Assembly: GCF_044987625.1 (NCBI RefSeq)
Contig: NZ_JBJDSB010000008.1
Span: 1 to 59,138 of the forward strand
DNA: 59,138 bases
DNA from: Desulfobaculum sp044987625
Lineage (GTDB): Bacteria > Desulfobacterota > Desulfovibrionia > Desulfovibrionales > Desulfovibrionaceae
Reading direction: 5' to 3'
Shown here: positions 1 to 9,141 of the stretch, one piece after another
How positions within the stretch are numbered: the first letter of the stretch is position 1
Layout: every line of letters begins with the position of its first letter
Translations under genes and position numbers: made by a program
Notes under the pieces: generated by a model
Seen by the model: only the letters and a program-made list of their open reading frames with translations
Told to the model about the DNA's origin: nothing
Databases searched by the model: none

Positions 1-3
1 ATT

Positions 4-816
4 TTACTTATGCTTTTTAGCAATCAAGCATATACAATGTCCTGCATGTCGAGAGCACGTGTAATCAATTGCTTTTTTGATATAGCGCCATCCTTTTTTG
101 CCATCATAAATTACTTGCAACATGCTGCCCAAAAGAGGAATTTCATCCTTAATCCCTTTTGTACCATCAAAGTAAAATTTTTCAACGATAGAGTAGGAGT
201 GATTTTTAAGAATTGTGATCACATCGTTTGGTTCTAAAGCAAATTGATAGAAATTATCTAGCTGTTCCTTAGTGGCCTTTGATACTTCGGGATATTTTCC
301 AAGCCGAGCCTTAAGACGCCTCAATCTGTTCATTGCTGGAAAAGTAATGAAAGCGTACCCTCCTTGGGTAAGTACTCTATCCATTTCAGTTATGATTTTA
401 TCGTACCCCTCTATAAAATGTTCGATAACCCCTATCGACCAATAGACATCAAATGCTTCATCTGCAAAAGGGAGTTTCCGGACATCTGCATGGCGTACAT
501 CAAGATTTGGGCTGTGTTTTTTAACATAGCTAACAACTTTTGGAGCAAAATCGACGCCCACGACATCATATCCAGCACGGTGAAGGGAATAAACATTTTG
601 GCTACGCCCGCAACCTGCCTCAAGAACTCTTCCAGCAGTAATGTGTTTTTTTGTCTGCTGTACCACCCAAGACGTTAAAGGGCTTGGAACGATTTTTTCT
701 AAATCAAACTTACCCCCCCAGAGTTCATCCCAATATTCCTTTGAGGCAGCTTTCTTTACGTAAATTATCTGTTTTTTTTCATGATCAAAGAATTGCATAA
801 TATCCAAGACCTTCAT
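4..816 (-). CDS. class I SAM-dependent methyltransferase
   Basis: A 270-residue protein with a Rossmann methyltransferase core. The SAM-binding motif I reads VLEAGCG at about residues 64-70, followed by an acidic residue at the end of strand 2 (VGVDF, about 86-90) and a motif II/post-I stretch ending IEHF (about 131-134). This is the Methyltransf_11 pattern. It is the last gene of the minus-strand glycan block and is separated from the next gene by about 440 bases, so it may be transcribed separately. The ATG has no strong ribosome binding site. The acceptor is unknown; modification of a glycan or a sugar precursor is inferred only from neighbours. Confidence 0.85.
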   Translation of the reverse strand: MKVLDIMQFFDHEKKQIIYVKKAASKEYWDELWGGKFDLEKIVPSPLTSWVVQQTKKHITAGRVLEAGCGRSQNVYSLHRAGYDVVGVDFAPKVVSYVKKHSPNLDVRHADVRKLPFADEAFDVYWSIGVIEHFIEGYDKIITEMDRVLTQGGYAFITFPAMNRLRRLKARLGKYPEVSKATKEQLDNFYQFALEPNDVITILKNHSYSIVEKFYFDGTKGIKDEIPLLGSMLQVIYDGKKGWRYIKKAIDYTCSRHAGHCICLIAKKHK

Positions 817-1258
817 GCATTTTAGCTGATTAAAAGAGCATTAAGCGAAGTGTTGGTCGCGCATAAGCAAAAAGAATCTACGGAGATTATCTCAAGCGTT
901 CTCATATGTCTAAGGGGTGTTGACGCTATCCTAAAAGCAAACAAGCAACATGCCAAAGGGGAAAGAGTAGGACACATTATACAGAAGTGGTCCCTTTTGT
1001 TCGAAACAGTTAGCGGCAAAACTAAGGAGGACTGATTTTCGACTTGCGGAAGAACCACTCAACCTCGTTGCAAGGTAACCTCCCTTTTCCAAGCCTCCTA
1101 AAAACGGAAAGACTACCATGCGAGTTTTGAGCCACGTCTCCTGATTTCGTCAGGATAGTGGCTTAACTCCGTGTCCCCAACTCTGTAGCAGGATTACCGT
1201 TTTGCCGGCCAGTGAAGGCGACTAACGGTGCGGAAATCCTGGACTCTCGCAGATTGTA
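817..1258. other. gene-free stretch with IS-like debris
   Basis: No convincing gene. It holds an IS-end-like sequence (1093-1117) and a two-part hairpin (1130-1163: arms AGCCAC/GTGGCT around TCCTGA/TCAGGA). Minus-strand frames to the left of 1093 are interrupted by stops and faintly resemble the C-terminal part of a transposase, which I cannot assign with confidence. Confidence 0.4.
1093..1117 (-). repeat. IS-end-like sequence, copy 1
   Basis: Read on the minus strand it starts GGTAGTC and ends TTTTTAGGAGGC. It matches copy 2 at 5119-5145 (plus strand) at nearly all positions apart from a 2-base indel and a few substitutions. The two copies point away from each other and bracket the genes between them. 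Terminal inverted repeats of a degraded insertion sequence are the simplest explanation. Confidence 0.45.
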
Positions 1259-2410
1259 TTATTCATGCAACGTCGCAATAGAGCGTAAAATACTACAGTC
1301 CCGACGAACAACAGAATTAAGCGAATATTTATGCCTTATATATTCTGATGCAGCAGCTCCCATTGAATCTGCAGCTAACTGTGCGCGACTTAAAGCATCG
1401 CTAATTGCATCAGCGTTAACCCCATCCGCAAGAATTCCATTCTCTCCGTCTATCAAAACTTCATTTATACCCTGGACATTGGTACCTATACAAATACAAC
1501 CACAGGCCATTGCTTCCAGCAAGGCCTTTGGCATACCCTCGTAAAGCGATGGAAGTAAAAAATAGCGATACTGTCGGAGGAGAAAGGGCATATCACAATT
1601 ACTTGTGTTACCAATGAACGTCACATCAGCGCTACGTTTATTTACAAATGCTCGCAATTCGCCTTCAAGTTCTCCAGAACCCACAATATCTAAGCCTACT
1701 CCTGACTTACAAATCGCCTTGATAGCTTCTAGCAAATTTTTTTGCGGATTCAGACGGCCAACAAAGATCACTCTATCTCGACGCTCTACGTTAGATTCAT
1801 TATTAAACAAACTGCAGTCAATATAATTTGGCAACGAATAAAGACGTGATGCAAGAAAGGGATATTTATGCAGAAAAAAAACCCTGTCGTGCTCACTACT
1901 TACTGCAGCCACTGTACAATTTCTATAAACAAATCTTTCACAGAGGGCGGCAATCCTACGCCGTGCCCGGCCTACAAAGCCGGTTCCTGTTTCGAACAAA
2001 GACCACGAATAACCTGTTCTCGCGTATAGCGGCTTACGATACAGCCAGCTGCTCAATACAGCGGCCCAAGCACCGTCCATTTGGTTCGTTTTTACAACGT
2101 CAACACTAGAGAACTGTTTTCGCATAAAAAAAGGACTAACGAAGGACCATAAAAATTTCCCAAGCTTACAGTCTAACCAACACGGAAGAGATATGACATC
2201 AATGCCAACGGAAAGCGCCCCTGCCGATTTCAACTCTTTTGCCAACCGTGAATCATCTGGTCCGTAAGTAATGAAAATGATTTTTGTTGCTTCGCCTTCT
2301 GCTAGTAAACGCTCATAAAGTGCCTTTTCCCTTGTAAACAGCCCCTGGGCAACCCATTGGTGTAGTGATACGCCTCTAGTGAAAAACAATGCAAGCGTTA
2401 ACTTCTTCAT
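1259..2410 (-). CDS. GT4-family glycosyltransferase
   Basis: A 383-residue GT-B retaining glycosyltransferase. The C-terminal nucleotide-sugar domain shows the family E-x7-E signature in EGMPKALLEAMACG, followed by a conserved GING-type segment (DGENGILADG). The start is placed at the ATG that overlaps the stop of the upstream methyltransferase (ATGA), giving an N-terminus MKKLTLALFF that looks like strand 1 of the first Rossmann fold; an eight-codon-longer start is possible but unlikely. The overlap implies translational coupling. It probably adds a sugar to a lipid-linked surface glycan at the cytoplasmic face; donor and acceptor are unknown. Confidence 0.85.
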   Translation of the reverse strand: MKKLTLALFFTRGVSLHQWVAQGLFTREKALYERLLAEGEATKIIFITYGPDDSRLAKELKSAGALSVGIDVISLPCWLDCKLGKFLWSFVSPFFMRKQFSSVDVVKTNQMDGAWAAVLSSWLYRKPLYARTGYSWSLFETGTGFVGRARRRIAALCERFVYRNCTVAAVSSEHDRVFFLHKYPFLASRLYSLPNYIDCSLFNNESNVERRDRVIFVGRLNPQKNLLEAIKAICKSGVGLDIVGSGELEGELRAFVNKRSADVTFIGNTSNCDMPFLLRQYRYFLLPSLYEGMPKALLEAMACGCICIGTNVQGINEVLIDGENGILADGVNADAISDALSRAQLAADSMGAAASEYIRHKYSLNSVVRRDCSILRSIATLHE

Positions 2411-3081
2411 TTTGCACGTACCACGCCATAGCATTCTCCAAAGGTGACGCTAACAGCACTCATTTCAAGTCCAGCTGTTCGCATCTCCTTTTGCAAGTCT
2501 GCCATTGTATACTCAGTGTAATGGGTAGGGTCCAACCGCCACTCCAGACCACGCTCTTTTTTAAAAGGGGTAATCCAATCGCGATCAAACATCGGCACAC
2601 GCAACAAAATATAACCGTCAGGGCACATCAGCTCTTTTACACTCAACAAAAAAGAAACACGGGATTCAATGTGCTCCAACACATTTGACAATACAACCAC
2701 ATCATATCGTCTGTTAAAAATCGATTTGTCGGTTGCATCGGCATGGATATAAGTAATGTTGTCACGACTATGAAGCTTCATCGCTTCTTGTACGTTGCTT
2801 TCAACAATATCCACAGCTGTCACGCTACGGGCGACAGACGCCATTTGCTTAGCAAGAAACCCTTTTCCACAACCAATATCCAGCACGTCCACACTGCCAT
2901 TAAGATGAGAGCAAAACCATAAGTAGTATTGCTGAATCCTCAGCTTTGGATGCATCCCCTCAGAACGAACGGCAAGCCTGCTTGCCATTGCATAGCTAGT
3001 ATTGTGCAACCATAGCATGACATCTAATAACACATCAATACTAACTGGAATTTTATCTAACAGAGATATTAGCTTTCCCAC
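2407..3081 (-). CDS. class I SAM-dependent methyltransferase
   Basis: A 224-residue methyltransferase with motif I VLDIGCGKG at residues 66-74, the acidic ribose-binding position in AVDIV and a motif near VLSNVLEHI. The N-terminal 60 residues are helical and lack recognisable motifs. It overlaps the downstream glycosyltransferase by four bases and sits 12 bases after the upstream one, so it is inside one operon. It may methylate a sugar or act on a precursor of the surface glycan. The exact substrate cannot be read from sequence. Confidence 0.85.
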   Translation of the reverse strand: MGKLISLLDKIPVSIDVLLDVMLWLHNTSYAMASRLAVRSEGMHPKLRIQQYYLWFCSHLNGSVDVLDIGCGKGFLAKQMASVARSVTAVDIVESNVQEAMKLHSRDNITYIHADATDKSIFNRRYDVVVLSNVLEHIESRVSFLLSVKELMCPDGYILLRVPMFDRDWITPFKKERGLEWRLDPTHYTEYTMADLQKEMRTAGLEMSAVSVTFGECYGVVRAK

Positions 3082-3093
3082 ACTACCCTCGCT

Positions 3094-4182
3094 TTACAAC
3101 ATCGCTTTCTTATATATCAAAGCGACACACTTTGCCATTTTCTGTACAGAGTGGTTAGTTTCCACGTTTGCCCTTGCACGTTCTGCACATGAACTCGCCA
3201 ATAACGAATTGTCTGCTAAGCGACACAACTGTCTGGCGGCAGAATCCGCGTTGTCTATACTAAACAACAACCCAGTAGTTTCATGATTAACAAGATCATT
3301 GTTTCCTTCCACATCCGAAACGACAACGGGAAGTCCTGCAGCTTGAGCCTCAAGAACACTCAAAGGCATTCCTTCACGAAGGGAGCAAGAAAAGTAGCAA
3401 AGAGCACCTGTAAAGAAACTATCTGGGAATTTTTGAAAACCATGAAAAACCACCTGGTCATCAAAACCTCCCAATCTCAAAGCAGCATGCAGCCTTTTCC
3501 TCTCTTCTCCATCACCGAGGAGTTCAAAAACAAACTCTTCATTTCGGCCCAATTCCTGCAAACTTTTTAACACGTCAGAGATAAATAGCGTGTTCTTAAT
3601 GGGATCAAAGCGGGTAATATGAATAATGCGATGAGGAGCAGAACTAGATAAAACCACACTTTCATCCGGAATAACCACTCCGTTCTCAATAAGACTAATA
3701 CGATCGGCATCTATCAAATTATACTTCTTGATTAATGCAGCTTCTGAAGGGGAAACAGCAATTCCTACTGTTGTCGCTTTACCCAAAATAAACTCAAGAG
3801 CAACTCTGAGCCATTTCTTCACTGGGCGCATGCTTTTGACGTGAATCCCATGATAGGTATGAACAACAGGAATTCGAAGCAGGCGCGAAAGCAAACGAGA
3901 ATACCCTCCCCCGCCAGCACCATGAGAATGCAGTAATTCTATGCGTTCCGCTCTGCAAAAACTCAAAAGATGGAGCAATGCGCCCAGTGTGAACTTCCTG
4001 TGCGGAATATGCACGACACGGTGTGCTCCCAGCTTTAGGGCAAAAAGTGCAGCATATGGAGTGTCATCCAAAGGACAGGCTACATACGGAACAATTTGAC
4101 TGGGTAAATTTTGAACAAGCTGATACACATGCTCAGGCCCGCCGCCCCAGTCTGCCCGTGATGAAATAAGAAGAACCTTCAC
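3094..4182 (-). CDS. GT4-family glycosyltransferase
   Basis: A 362-residue GT-B glycosyltransferase. The N-terminus MKVLLISSRADWGGGPEHV has the glycine-rich loop typical of GT4 acceptor domains. The C-terminal half carries ITRFDPIKN and the E-x7-E motif in REGMPLSVLEAQAAGLP, with the donor phosphate-binding region after it. It lies 2 bases from the preceding GT2 gene and 12 bases from the following methyltransferase, in the same operon. Likely role: sequential sugar addition during O-antigen, capsule or glycoprotein-glycan assembly. Confidence 0.87.
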   Translation of the reverse strand: MKVLLISSRADWGGGPEHVYQLVQNLPSQIVPYVACPLDDTPYAALFALKLGAHRVVHIPHRKFTLGALLHLLSFCRAERIELLHSHGAGGGGYSRLLSRLLRIPVVHTYHGIHVKSMRPVKKWLRVALEFILGKATTVGIAVSPSEAALIKKYNLIDADRISLIENGVVIPDESVVLSSSAPHRIIHITRFDPIKNTLFISDVLKSLQELGRNEEFVFELLGDGEERKRLHAALRLGGFDDQVVFHGFQKFPDSFFTGALCYFSCSLREGMPLSVLEAQAAGLPVVVSDVEGNNDLVNHETTGLLFSIDNADSAARQLCRLADNSLLASSCAERARANVETNHSVQKMAKCVALIYKKAML

Positions 4183-4184
4183 AC

Positions 4185-5099
4185 CTAACTCGTGGATGTA
4201 CTGCCCGCTGTACGGACCTGCTTCAGTTGCTTCAACCGGGCCACAAAATATTCAGGCAACAAGACCACCAGCAGATCCTTCAAACAGTACAGCCAAAAAC
4301 ATTTGCCCCCGAATTTCCAAGAACGATGGGCAAACTTTGACCTCAATGCCAAAAAACGCTGACGGCGCAAGCGAGTACAAGAAATCATACCAGAGGTAAT
4401 CCGCCGGGCACATAAAGGTTGCGAAAGGTTATCCAATGCCCATGAGTGCGCCATACGTAACCATAGATCATAATCCTGTGCGCAGTCATACCGATCGTCA
4501 TATCCACCATTCACTAAAACAACCTTCGCACGCATTATGACAGAGGAATGGAGAATAGGATTATAGCATGCAAGAGTACGCCTGACTATTCTTTCACCGG
4601 TTATGGTTTTCACAACCCCTGTATTCATACCCGCAGCATCAATATAGATGGCTCCGGTACCTAGAACACCAAGCGCTGCATTCTGTTCCATTCTGCTAAC
4701 TTGCAAGGCCAGCTTTTCCGGAAACCACAAATCATCTGCATCCAGTCGAGCAATGTACTTACCTGATATCAACCGCAACATACGATTCAAACTCTTTGTA
4801 AGCCCTATATTATCCTGATTAACATACCGAACCCGGGCATCTATCCTCGCGAAATGCTTAAGCACAGACAAAGAGTCGTCTTGAGAGCCATCATTGGCAA
4901 CCCACAACTCAAAATCAGGAAAAGACTGCGCCAGAATAGACTTAATAGAATTGGCTAAAAATTTTTCTCCGTTATACACAGACATTATAATAGAAACAGT
5001 TGGAGGACTAACTTGTCCCTGCTCACCGGCAAAGGCCTCGTATGTTCCGTATATATCACTCTGAATTTCAGACTCTACTGCGTATTTCATAAAAGTCAT
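4185..5099 (-). CDS. GT2-family glycosyltransferase
   Basis: About 304 residues with a GT-A fold: VSIIMSVYNGEKFL near the N-terminus, a DGSQDDS donor-binding loop, and the metal-binding D-x-D equivalent in ARLDADD. This is an inverting GT2 enzyme. The open frame extends 49 codons further upstream from a TTG, but that stretch runs through an IS-end-like sequence, is basic and unlike GT2 N-termini. I therefore start at the ATG preceded by GGAAAG (5099); 5090 is also possible. It follows the kinase-methyltransferase gene after about 150 bases, the largest gap in this part of the operon. Confidence 0.82.
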   Translation of the reverse strand: MTFMKYAVESEIQSDIYGTYEAFAGEQGQVSPPTVSIIMSVYNGEKFLANSIKSILAQSFPDFELWVANDGSQDDSLSVLKHFARIDARVRYVNQDNIGLTKSLNRMLRLISGKYIARLDADDLWFPEKLALQVSRMEQNAALGVLGTGAIYIDAAGMNTGVVKTITGERIVRRTLACYNPILHSSVIMRAKVVLVNGGYDDRYDCAQDYDLWLRMAHSWALDNLSQPLCARRITSGMISCTRLRRQRFLALRSKFAHRSWKFGGKCFWLYCLKDLLVVLLPEYFVARLKQLKQVRTAGSTSTS

Positions 5100-5118
5100 C
5101 TTTCCACTATTTTGATCC

Positions 5119-5145
5119 GGTAGTCCTCCCCTTATTTTAGGAGGC
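5119..5145 (+). repeat. IS-end-like sequence, copy 2
   Basis: It starts GGTAGTC and ends TTTTAGGAGGC on the plus strand and is the inverted partner of 1093-1117. It sits in the 147-base gap upstream of the GT2 gene. The sequence to its right (to 5246) has a different feel from the flanking glycan genes and contains no complete gene. Confidence 0.45.
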
Positions 5146-5246
5146 CTTCTTATGCTGCTGGTGTTGTTGGGGAGACGGTGCGAGATGCGTTTTATCCGGG
5201 CGGGAAACCTCTCCCCTCGACCATTCAAACGCTCCCCAAACCACAA

Positions 5247-6599
5247 CTAGTCCTTTATAAGCTCAAAAAGGAACCTCCCTTTATCTCCGGGGCCAAAGGT
5301 GCGAACCACCTTGTGGGGAGCAAATAGATTTTCGAGACCTTTCTGTAGGTCTTCGATAGATTCGAAGTTCCACTCTGAAGTATCTTTCCAGTGTTTACCC
5401 CGAGGACCCTTGCCCTTTTCCACAAGACGACATTCTATGAGTATTCGATTGCACCGTGTTGCAAGGAGGGAACAGTTTCGCTCAAGCTTTTCTGTATGAT
5501 GAATAACCGAAAATAACAAAACCGTATCGTATTCCGGAAGCGTTTCGGCATCATCAAGATTAAGCGCTGAAAATGAAACGTTTTTATTAAAAATATTAGC
5601 TAAGATTTGCGCTGCCGTAACAATACACTGATCGACGTCAATTCCGGTCACAGAGGCTCCACGATCATGCATATAGAAAGATACAACACCGCCATTGCAG
5701 CCTACATCTAGTACTTTTTCATCTGGGGTCACTGCTATTTTTTTAAGCCATTGTTCTCTTGTGCCAAGAATACGAGAACCGTCAGCAAAAACATCCGGCG
5801 TCGCAAACGAATGGTACACGCCGCTTTCGCTGTTTGTCGTCATTTGTTCTTTATAAAGAGTGGTGGAATCAATCCTGAACGCATTCCCATTAAAATACGC
5901 GTTCCTTTTCCGTTCATCGTGCAAAGCATCAATTTTAACCTTGGAACTTGAATCGCGGAATGTTTGCCCCATGGCCCAAAGAAGAAATTCATGAGGCGTC
6001 ATATCACGCTGCTCTTGAGTCAGCCTTTGGCTCTGATCGTAGTCTATCAATATACATATTTTCTGTTCAGGATCGAAGCGCACGTTATTAGGCTTAATAT
6101 CACCGTGGAAGTAGCCCAGCTTTTGCTGTTCAACAATTGCGAGGAGAACATCTGCAATTGAAACAGTTGAAGCAGACGGTATATACTGCATAATAATGTA
6201 CGAATACCGTTCGCTTTCCTGTTTGCGCTCTAGTCCGAACGAGGCAAAGGGCACTTCGCTTGGCGCAAGAGAACCAGTGCTCAAAAGCCGCGGGGCTGAA
6301 ATGCAGTCTGCGGCGTTTAGTTCGGCAAGGAACTGCGCTTCCTGCTCAAGAGTATTTGCCTTATTCGGCTCCTCTTTAATTTGAATTTTAATGACCGAAG
6401 ATCGGCATTGCGAAATACCTAAAATCGAATTTTTCCGTGAATTTATCCCGAATTCGGAAAAAACATAACCGCCAGCAGTGACAGGAGTGCCATCTATAGC
6501 GGCAAAGCTGACATCGTCCGGAATTGAAAGCAGATCAGGCTTAGAACCCGCAACATTGACCAACTTCTTTTTCAACAAAAGAGCTATACGGCGTAGCAT
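5247..6599 (-). CDS. protein kinase-like / SAM methyltransferase fusion
   Basis: A 450-residue two-domain protein. The N-terminal half has a kinase-like catalytic loop, YFHGDIKPNNV (HGD at about 165-167), and a metal-binding ILIDYD (about 183-188), as in Kdo-kinase/RIO-like folds. The C-terminal half has methyltransferase motif I KVLDVGCNGG at about 295-304 and the acidic GIDVD. The start is the ATG with a GAGG eight bases upstream; the longer frame starts inside the upstream gene. Fusions of these two activities are known in WbdD, which caps O9a polymannose by methylation and phosphorylation, though there the methyltransferase comes first. A chain-terminating or phospho/methyl-capping role is inferred. 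Confidence 0.75.
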   Translation of the reverse strand: MLRRIALLLKKKLVNVAGSKPDLLSIPDDVSFAAIDGTPVTAGGYVFSEFGINSRKNSILGISQCRSSVIKIQIKEEPNKANTLEQEAQFLAELNAADCISAPRLLSTGSLAPSEVPFASFGLERKQESERYSYIIMQYIPSASTVSIADVLLAIVEQQKLGYFHGDIKPNNVRFDPEQKICILIDYDQSQRLTQEQRDMTPHEFLLWAMGQTFRDSSSKVKIDALHDERKRNAYFNGNAFRIDSTTLYKEQMTTNSESGVYHSFATPDVFADGSRILGTREQWLKKIAVTPDEKVLDVGCNGGVVSFYMHDRGASVTGIDVDQCIVTAAQILANIFNKNVSFSALNLDDAETLPEYDTVLLFSVIHHTEKLERNCSLLATRCNRILIECRLVEKGKGPRGKHWKDTSEWNFESIEDLQKGLENLFAPHKVVRTFGPGDKGRFLFELIKD

Positions 6600-6603
6600 T
6601 GTG

Positions 6604-7806
6604 TTATCCTCGTGAAAACCTATGAAAATTATCTTCAACTACTTGAACAAGGTTCTTGGTCATAGAAGTTGTAAAACTTTCTTGACTGTATTTTTGAGAA
6701 TCCGCAAATGTGCGTAGAGAACGGGCAACGTACTGATCTCTGTCCAAATTTGACGCCCATGTTACGGCGTCACAGATTGCGGATAACGGATCATCTCCCC
6801 CTTCAATCAAATAGCCATAATCCTTTATATCAATACCCGCTTCATAGTTAAGCACGGGCACCAGGCCACCCCGCATACACGTTGCGACTGATGTTGCGCA
6901 CGCTTCTTTACTTGGATGAAAAATAACATAGGCATTCTGTGCGCATAACTCACGAAACAGTGGAGTACCAACCGTGACAAAACCTGCAAAAGAGATATTC
7001 GGTGAGTCCGCAATTACTTCTTTATACGCTGTGAAGAAGGATTGCTCTGTTTTTGGCCCGCAAATAGTCAAATTCATATCGGGCATTTGCGAAAAAGCCT
7101 CTACCAACAAATCGACACCTTTGCAGATGAAACCATTTCCAGCAAAGCACAAGAAATTATTGAGTTTTCTGCTTTTCATCCAATCAATTTCAAAACCCAC
7201 CTGCGGGCTTATGGCAGGATATAACGGAAGTACAGGCTTGCCGAAAGGAATATATGTTTTGGCGGAAAAACAGTGGGCCTCGCCAAAAGCAAATACATAA
7301 TCTGTATGATCCATGATTCTGGCGAACTCGTCACCAATCACATGCTCAACGGTCCTCATCGGTGGAGCATCAATCCCTGTTCTTTGGGCAAAGCGCGCAT
7401 ATTGATTCACCACCAGTTCGTTGGACAAGTCTGGAGCTGGCCCCATTGCAAGCATGATCTTCACCGCATCGGGGAGAGCCTCCGCGATTCGTGAAAAGTG
7501 CTTACCCGAATTACCTGCCCCAAGCCCCATAAAAAGCGAATAGTCGTTTCTTGGAACAAACCCCTCGCAATTTCTATCAATCACATCAACAGAAAAGCCC
7601 AGTCTATTCAGAATTCGCTGGAGCTGAACTATCTCCCAGTTGTTCGTATGTGAGTACTCGCTTATAGCCCAAGGATCCCAGTAGGGATCTGTCTTATAGT
7701 ATATCAGCGCTTTGCGATTCAAATCTTCAAAACCGCCTGTCAAATGCTGAATAAACCTGCGCCGGCGAAGGCGGCCTATAACTTTTCGTCCAAGAGTTGC
7801 GAACAT
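6604..7806 (-). CDS. GT-B glycosyltransferase
   Basis: A 400-residue protein whose C-terminal half resembles a GT4 donor domain: NNFLCFAGNGFICKGVDLL, then LTICGPKT, and FHPSKEACATSVATCMRGG where the family acidic motif would be. The catalytic E-x7-E is less canonical than in the neighbouring enzymes. The N-terminal half has no motif I recognise. It ends 4 bases before the kinase-methyltransferase start and begins 1 base after the flippase stop, so the genes are coupled. Likely a glycosyltransferase of the same glycan pathway; substrate unknown. Confidence 0.7.
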   Translation of the reverse strand: MFATLGRKVIGRLRRRRFIQHLTGGFEDLNRKALIYYKTDPYWDPWAISEYSHTNNWEIVQLQRILNRLGFSVDVIDRNCEGFVPRNDYSLFMGLGAGNSGKHFSRIAEALPDAVKIMLAMGPAPDLSNELVVNQYARFAQRTGIDAPPMRTVEHVIGDEFARIMDHTDYVFAFGEAHCFSAKTYIPFGKPVLPLYPAISPQVGFEIDWMKSRKLNNFLCFAGNGFICKGVDLLVEAFSQMPDMNLTICGPKTEQSFFTAYKEVIADSPNISFAGFVTVGTPLFRELCAQNAYVIFHPSKEACATSVATCMRGGLVPVLNYEAGIDIKDYGYLIEGGDDPLSAICDAVTWASNLDRDQYVARSLRTFADSQKYSQESFTTSMTKNLVQVVEDNFHRFSRG

Positions 7807-7807
7807 T

Positions 7808-9085
7808 TTAGTTAATCTTTGACGTTGTAGAGTTTAGATAATGCCGCAATAGCCATACAGCCAATGCGAACGAAACGGTCTCTCTGGCCAGCATACAGGC
7901 AACAGCCCCTTCAAGATGATAAATTGGGATAACAACAAATTGCAGTCCCAGAGTAAACACTCTGACAAATGTTATCTGCTTAGCATAGTGCATTCCATTA
8001 CTCTGATACTGGTCATAACTCCAGACCACAACCGTAAAAGGATTGAGAACAAGGATGAGCGAGAGCCATTGTCCAATCCATATTGCTTCCGTATACTTCT
8101 CTGAAAACAGCATGGGGATACAATATGGCAATACAAAATAAAGCCCGACAACCAAGGCAATACCAATCAGAAATAAATTTATAGCATTGTCTTTGATTTT
8201 ACGAATATTTGAAGCGGCGGACTCTGTAGCCCAGCAACAGATTGGGACAACCAAAATCCCTTTCAACTGTTCACGTATCCGCCTTGGCAATAAACCGCCG
8301 ATATGGAACAAGGCCAAAGCTGAAGGATCTAGCGAACCAATAATGATCTGATCGACATAGTTTAGACACTGACCAAGCACTCCAAGCAGCGAAAGTTTCC
8401 ACCCCTGAGTAATCAGCTCTTTCATGAAAGCAGGGTCTGCAGAACGGCTATGCCGAAGTTTTCTGGCAAATAACCATCCTATCAAGACTGATAGAATGCG
8501 GGAGACAAAGAAGGCCACAAGAATGCACTGCAAATCTTTAGTAAGCCATGCAGTACAACCTATTAATGCCATCTGAAGCAAACCATTTCCAAGAGCGATG
8601 ACCCGAGAGGCAATAAACCTTTGCCGTCCCAGCAAAATGGTGTCAAATTTATCCAGACCGCCAATAGGCAGCAATATAGCTGTTACGGTTAATGCAAACC
8701 CGAGCTCGGCATTATACGAATTAATCACCTGCCCAACTACAAAAAGTCCCAAAGCACCGGCGACACTTGTGGCCAAAGAAATTGAAAGCGATTTATTGAT
8801 AAACGCATCAGCATCATTCAATATTGCCCGCTGGAGAGCGGTAGACATACCTGGCAGGTTAAAGATCGTCGCCACACCGAGATATGACAAAATCAACTGA
8901 TATTGGCCAAATACCTCTTGGGAAAGATGTCGTGAAAGAAATGCAGTTAGCAATAGTGCAACGAAAGCCCTCGCGACCTGAACAACACCTGTCAGCAAGC
9001 TTTCCCTAACGATATGGGAATGAAGCTTTTTTTTAATCTTTCCCAGCACATCCGTCAAAAGCGCCAGATATGAATTCAAAATCAT
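7808..9085 (-). CDS. Wzx-like polysaccharide flippase
   Basis: A 425-residue, very hydrophobic protein with roughly a dozen predicted membrane helices and the N-terminal pattern of the polysaccharide transporter (MOP/MATE) superfamily (LSRHLSQEVFGQYQLILSYLG). It would flip an undecaprenyl-linked oligosaccharide across the inner membrane. A flippase in the middle of the glycosyltransferase operon supports Wzx/Wzy-type or single-unit glycan export; no Wzy polymerase or O-antigen ABC exporter is seen inside this block. The ribosome binding site is weak (GGAAA). Confidence 0.85.
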   Translation of the reverse strand: MILNSYLALLTDVLGKIKKKLHSHIVRESLLTGVVQVARAFVALLLTAFLSRHLSQEVFGQYQLILSYLGVATIFNLPGMSTALQRAILNDADAFINKSLSISLATSVAGALGLFVVGQVINSYNAELGFALTVTAILLPIGGLDKFDTILLGRQRFIASRVIALGNGLLQMALIGCTAWLTKDLQCILVAFFVSRILSVLIGWLFARKLRHSRSADPAFMKELITQGWKLSLLGVLGQCLNYVDQIIIGSLDPSALALFHIGGLLPRRIREQLKGILVVPICCWATESAASNIRKIKDNAINLFLIGIALVVGLYFVLPYCIPMLFSEKYTEAIWIGQWLSLILVLNPFTVVVWSYDQYQSNGMHYAKQITFVRVFTLGLQFVVIPIYHLEGAVACMLARETVSFALAVWLLRHYLNSTTSKIN

Positions 9086-9141
9086 GTGTTAAATTTCCGA
9101 GCAGATACGTCGCCCCAGTTCATCAGCTCAACTCCTGCATA

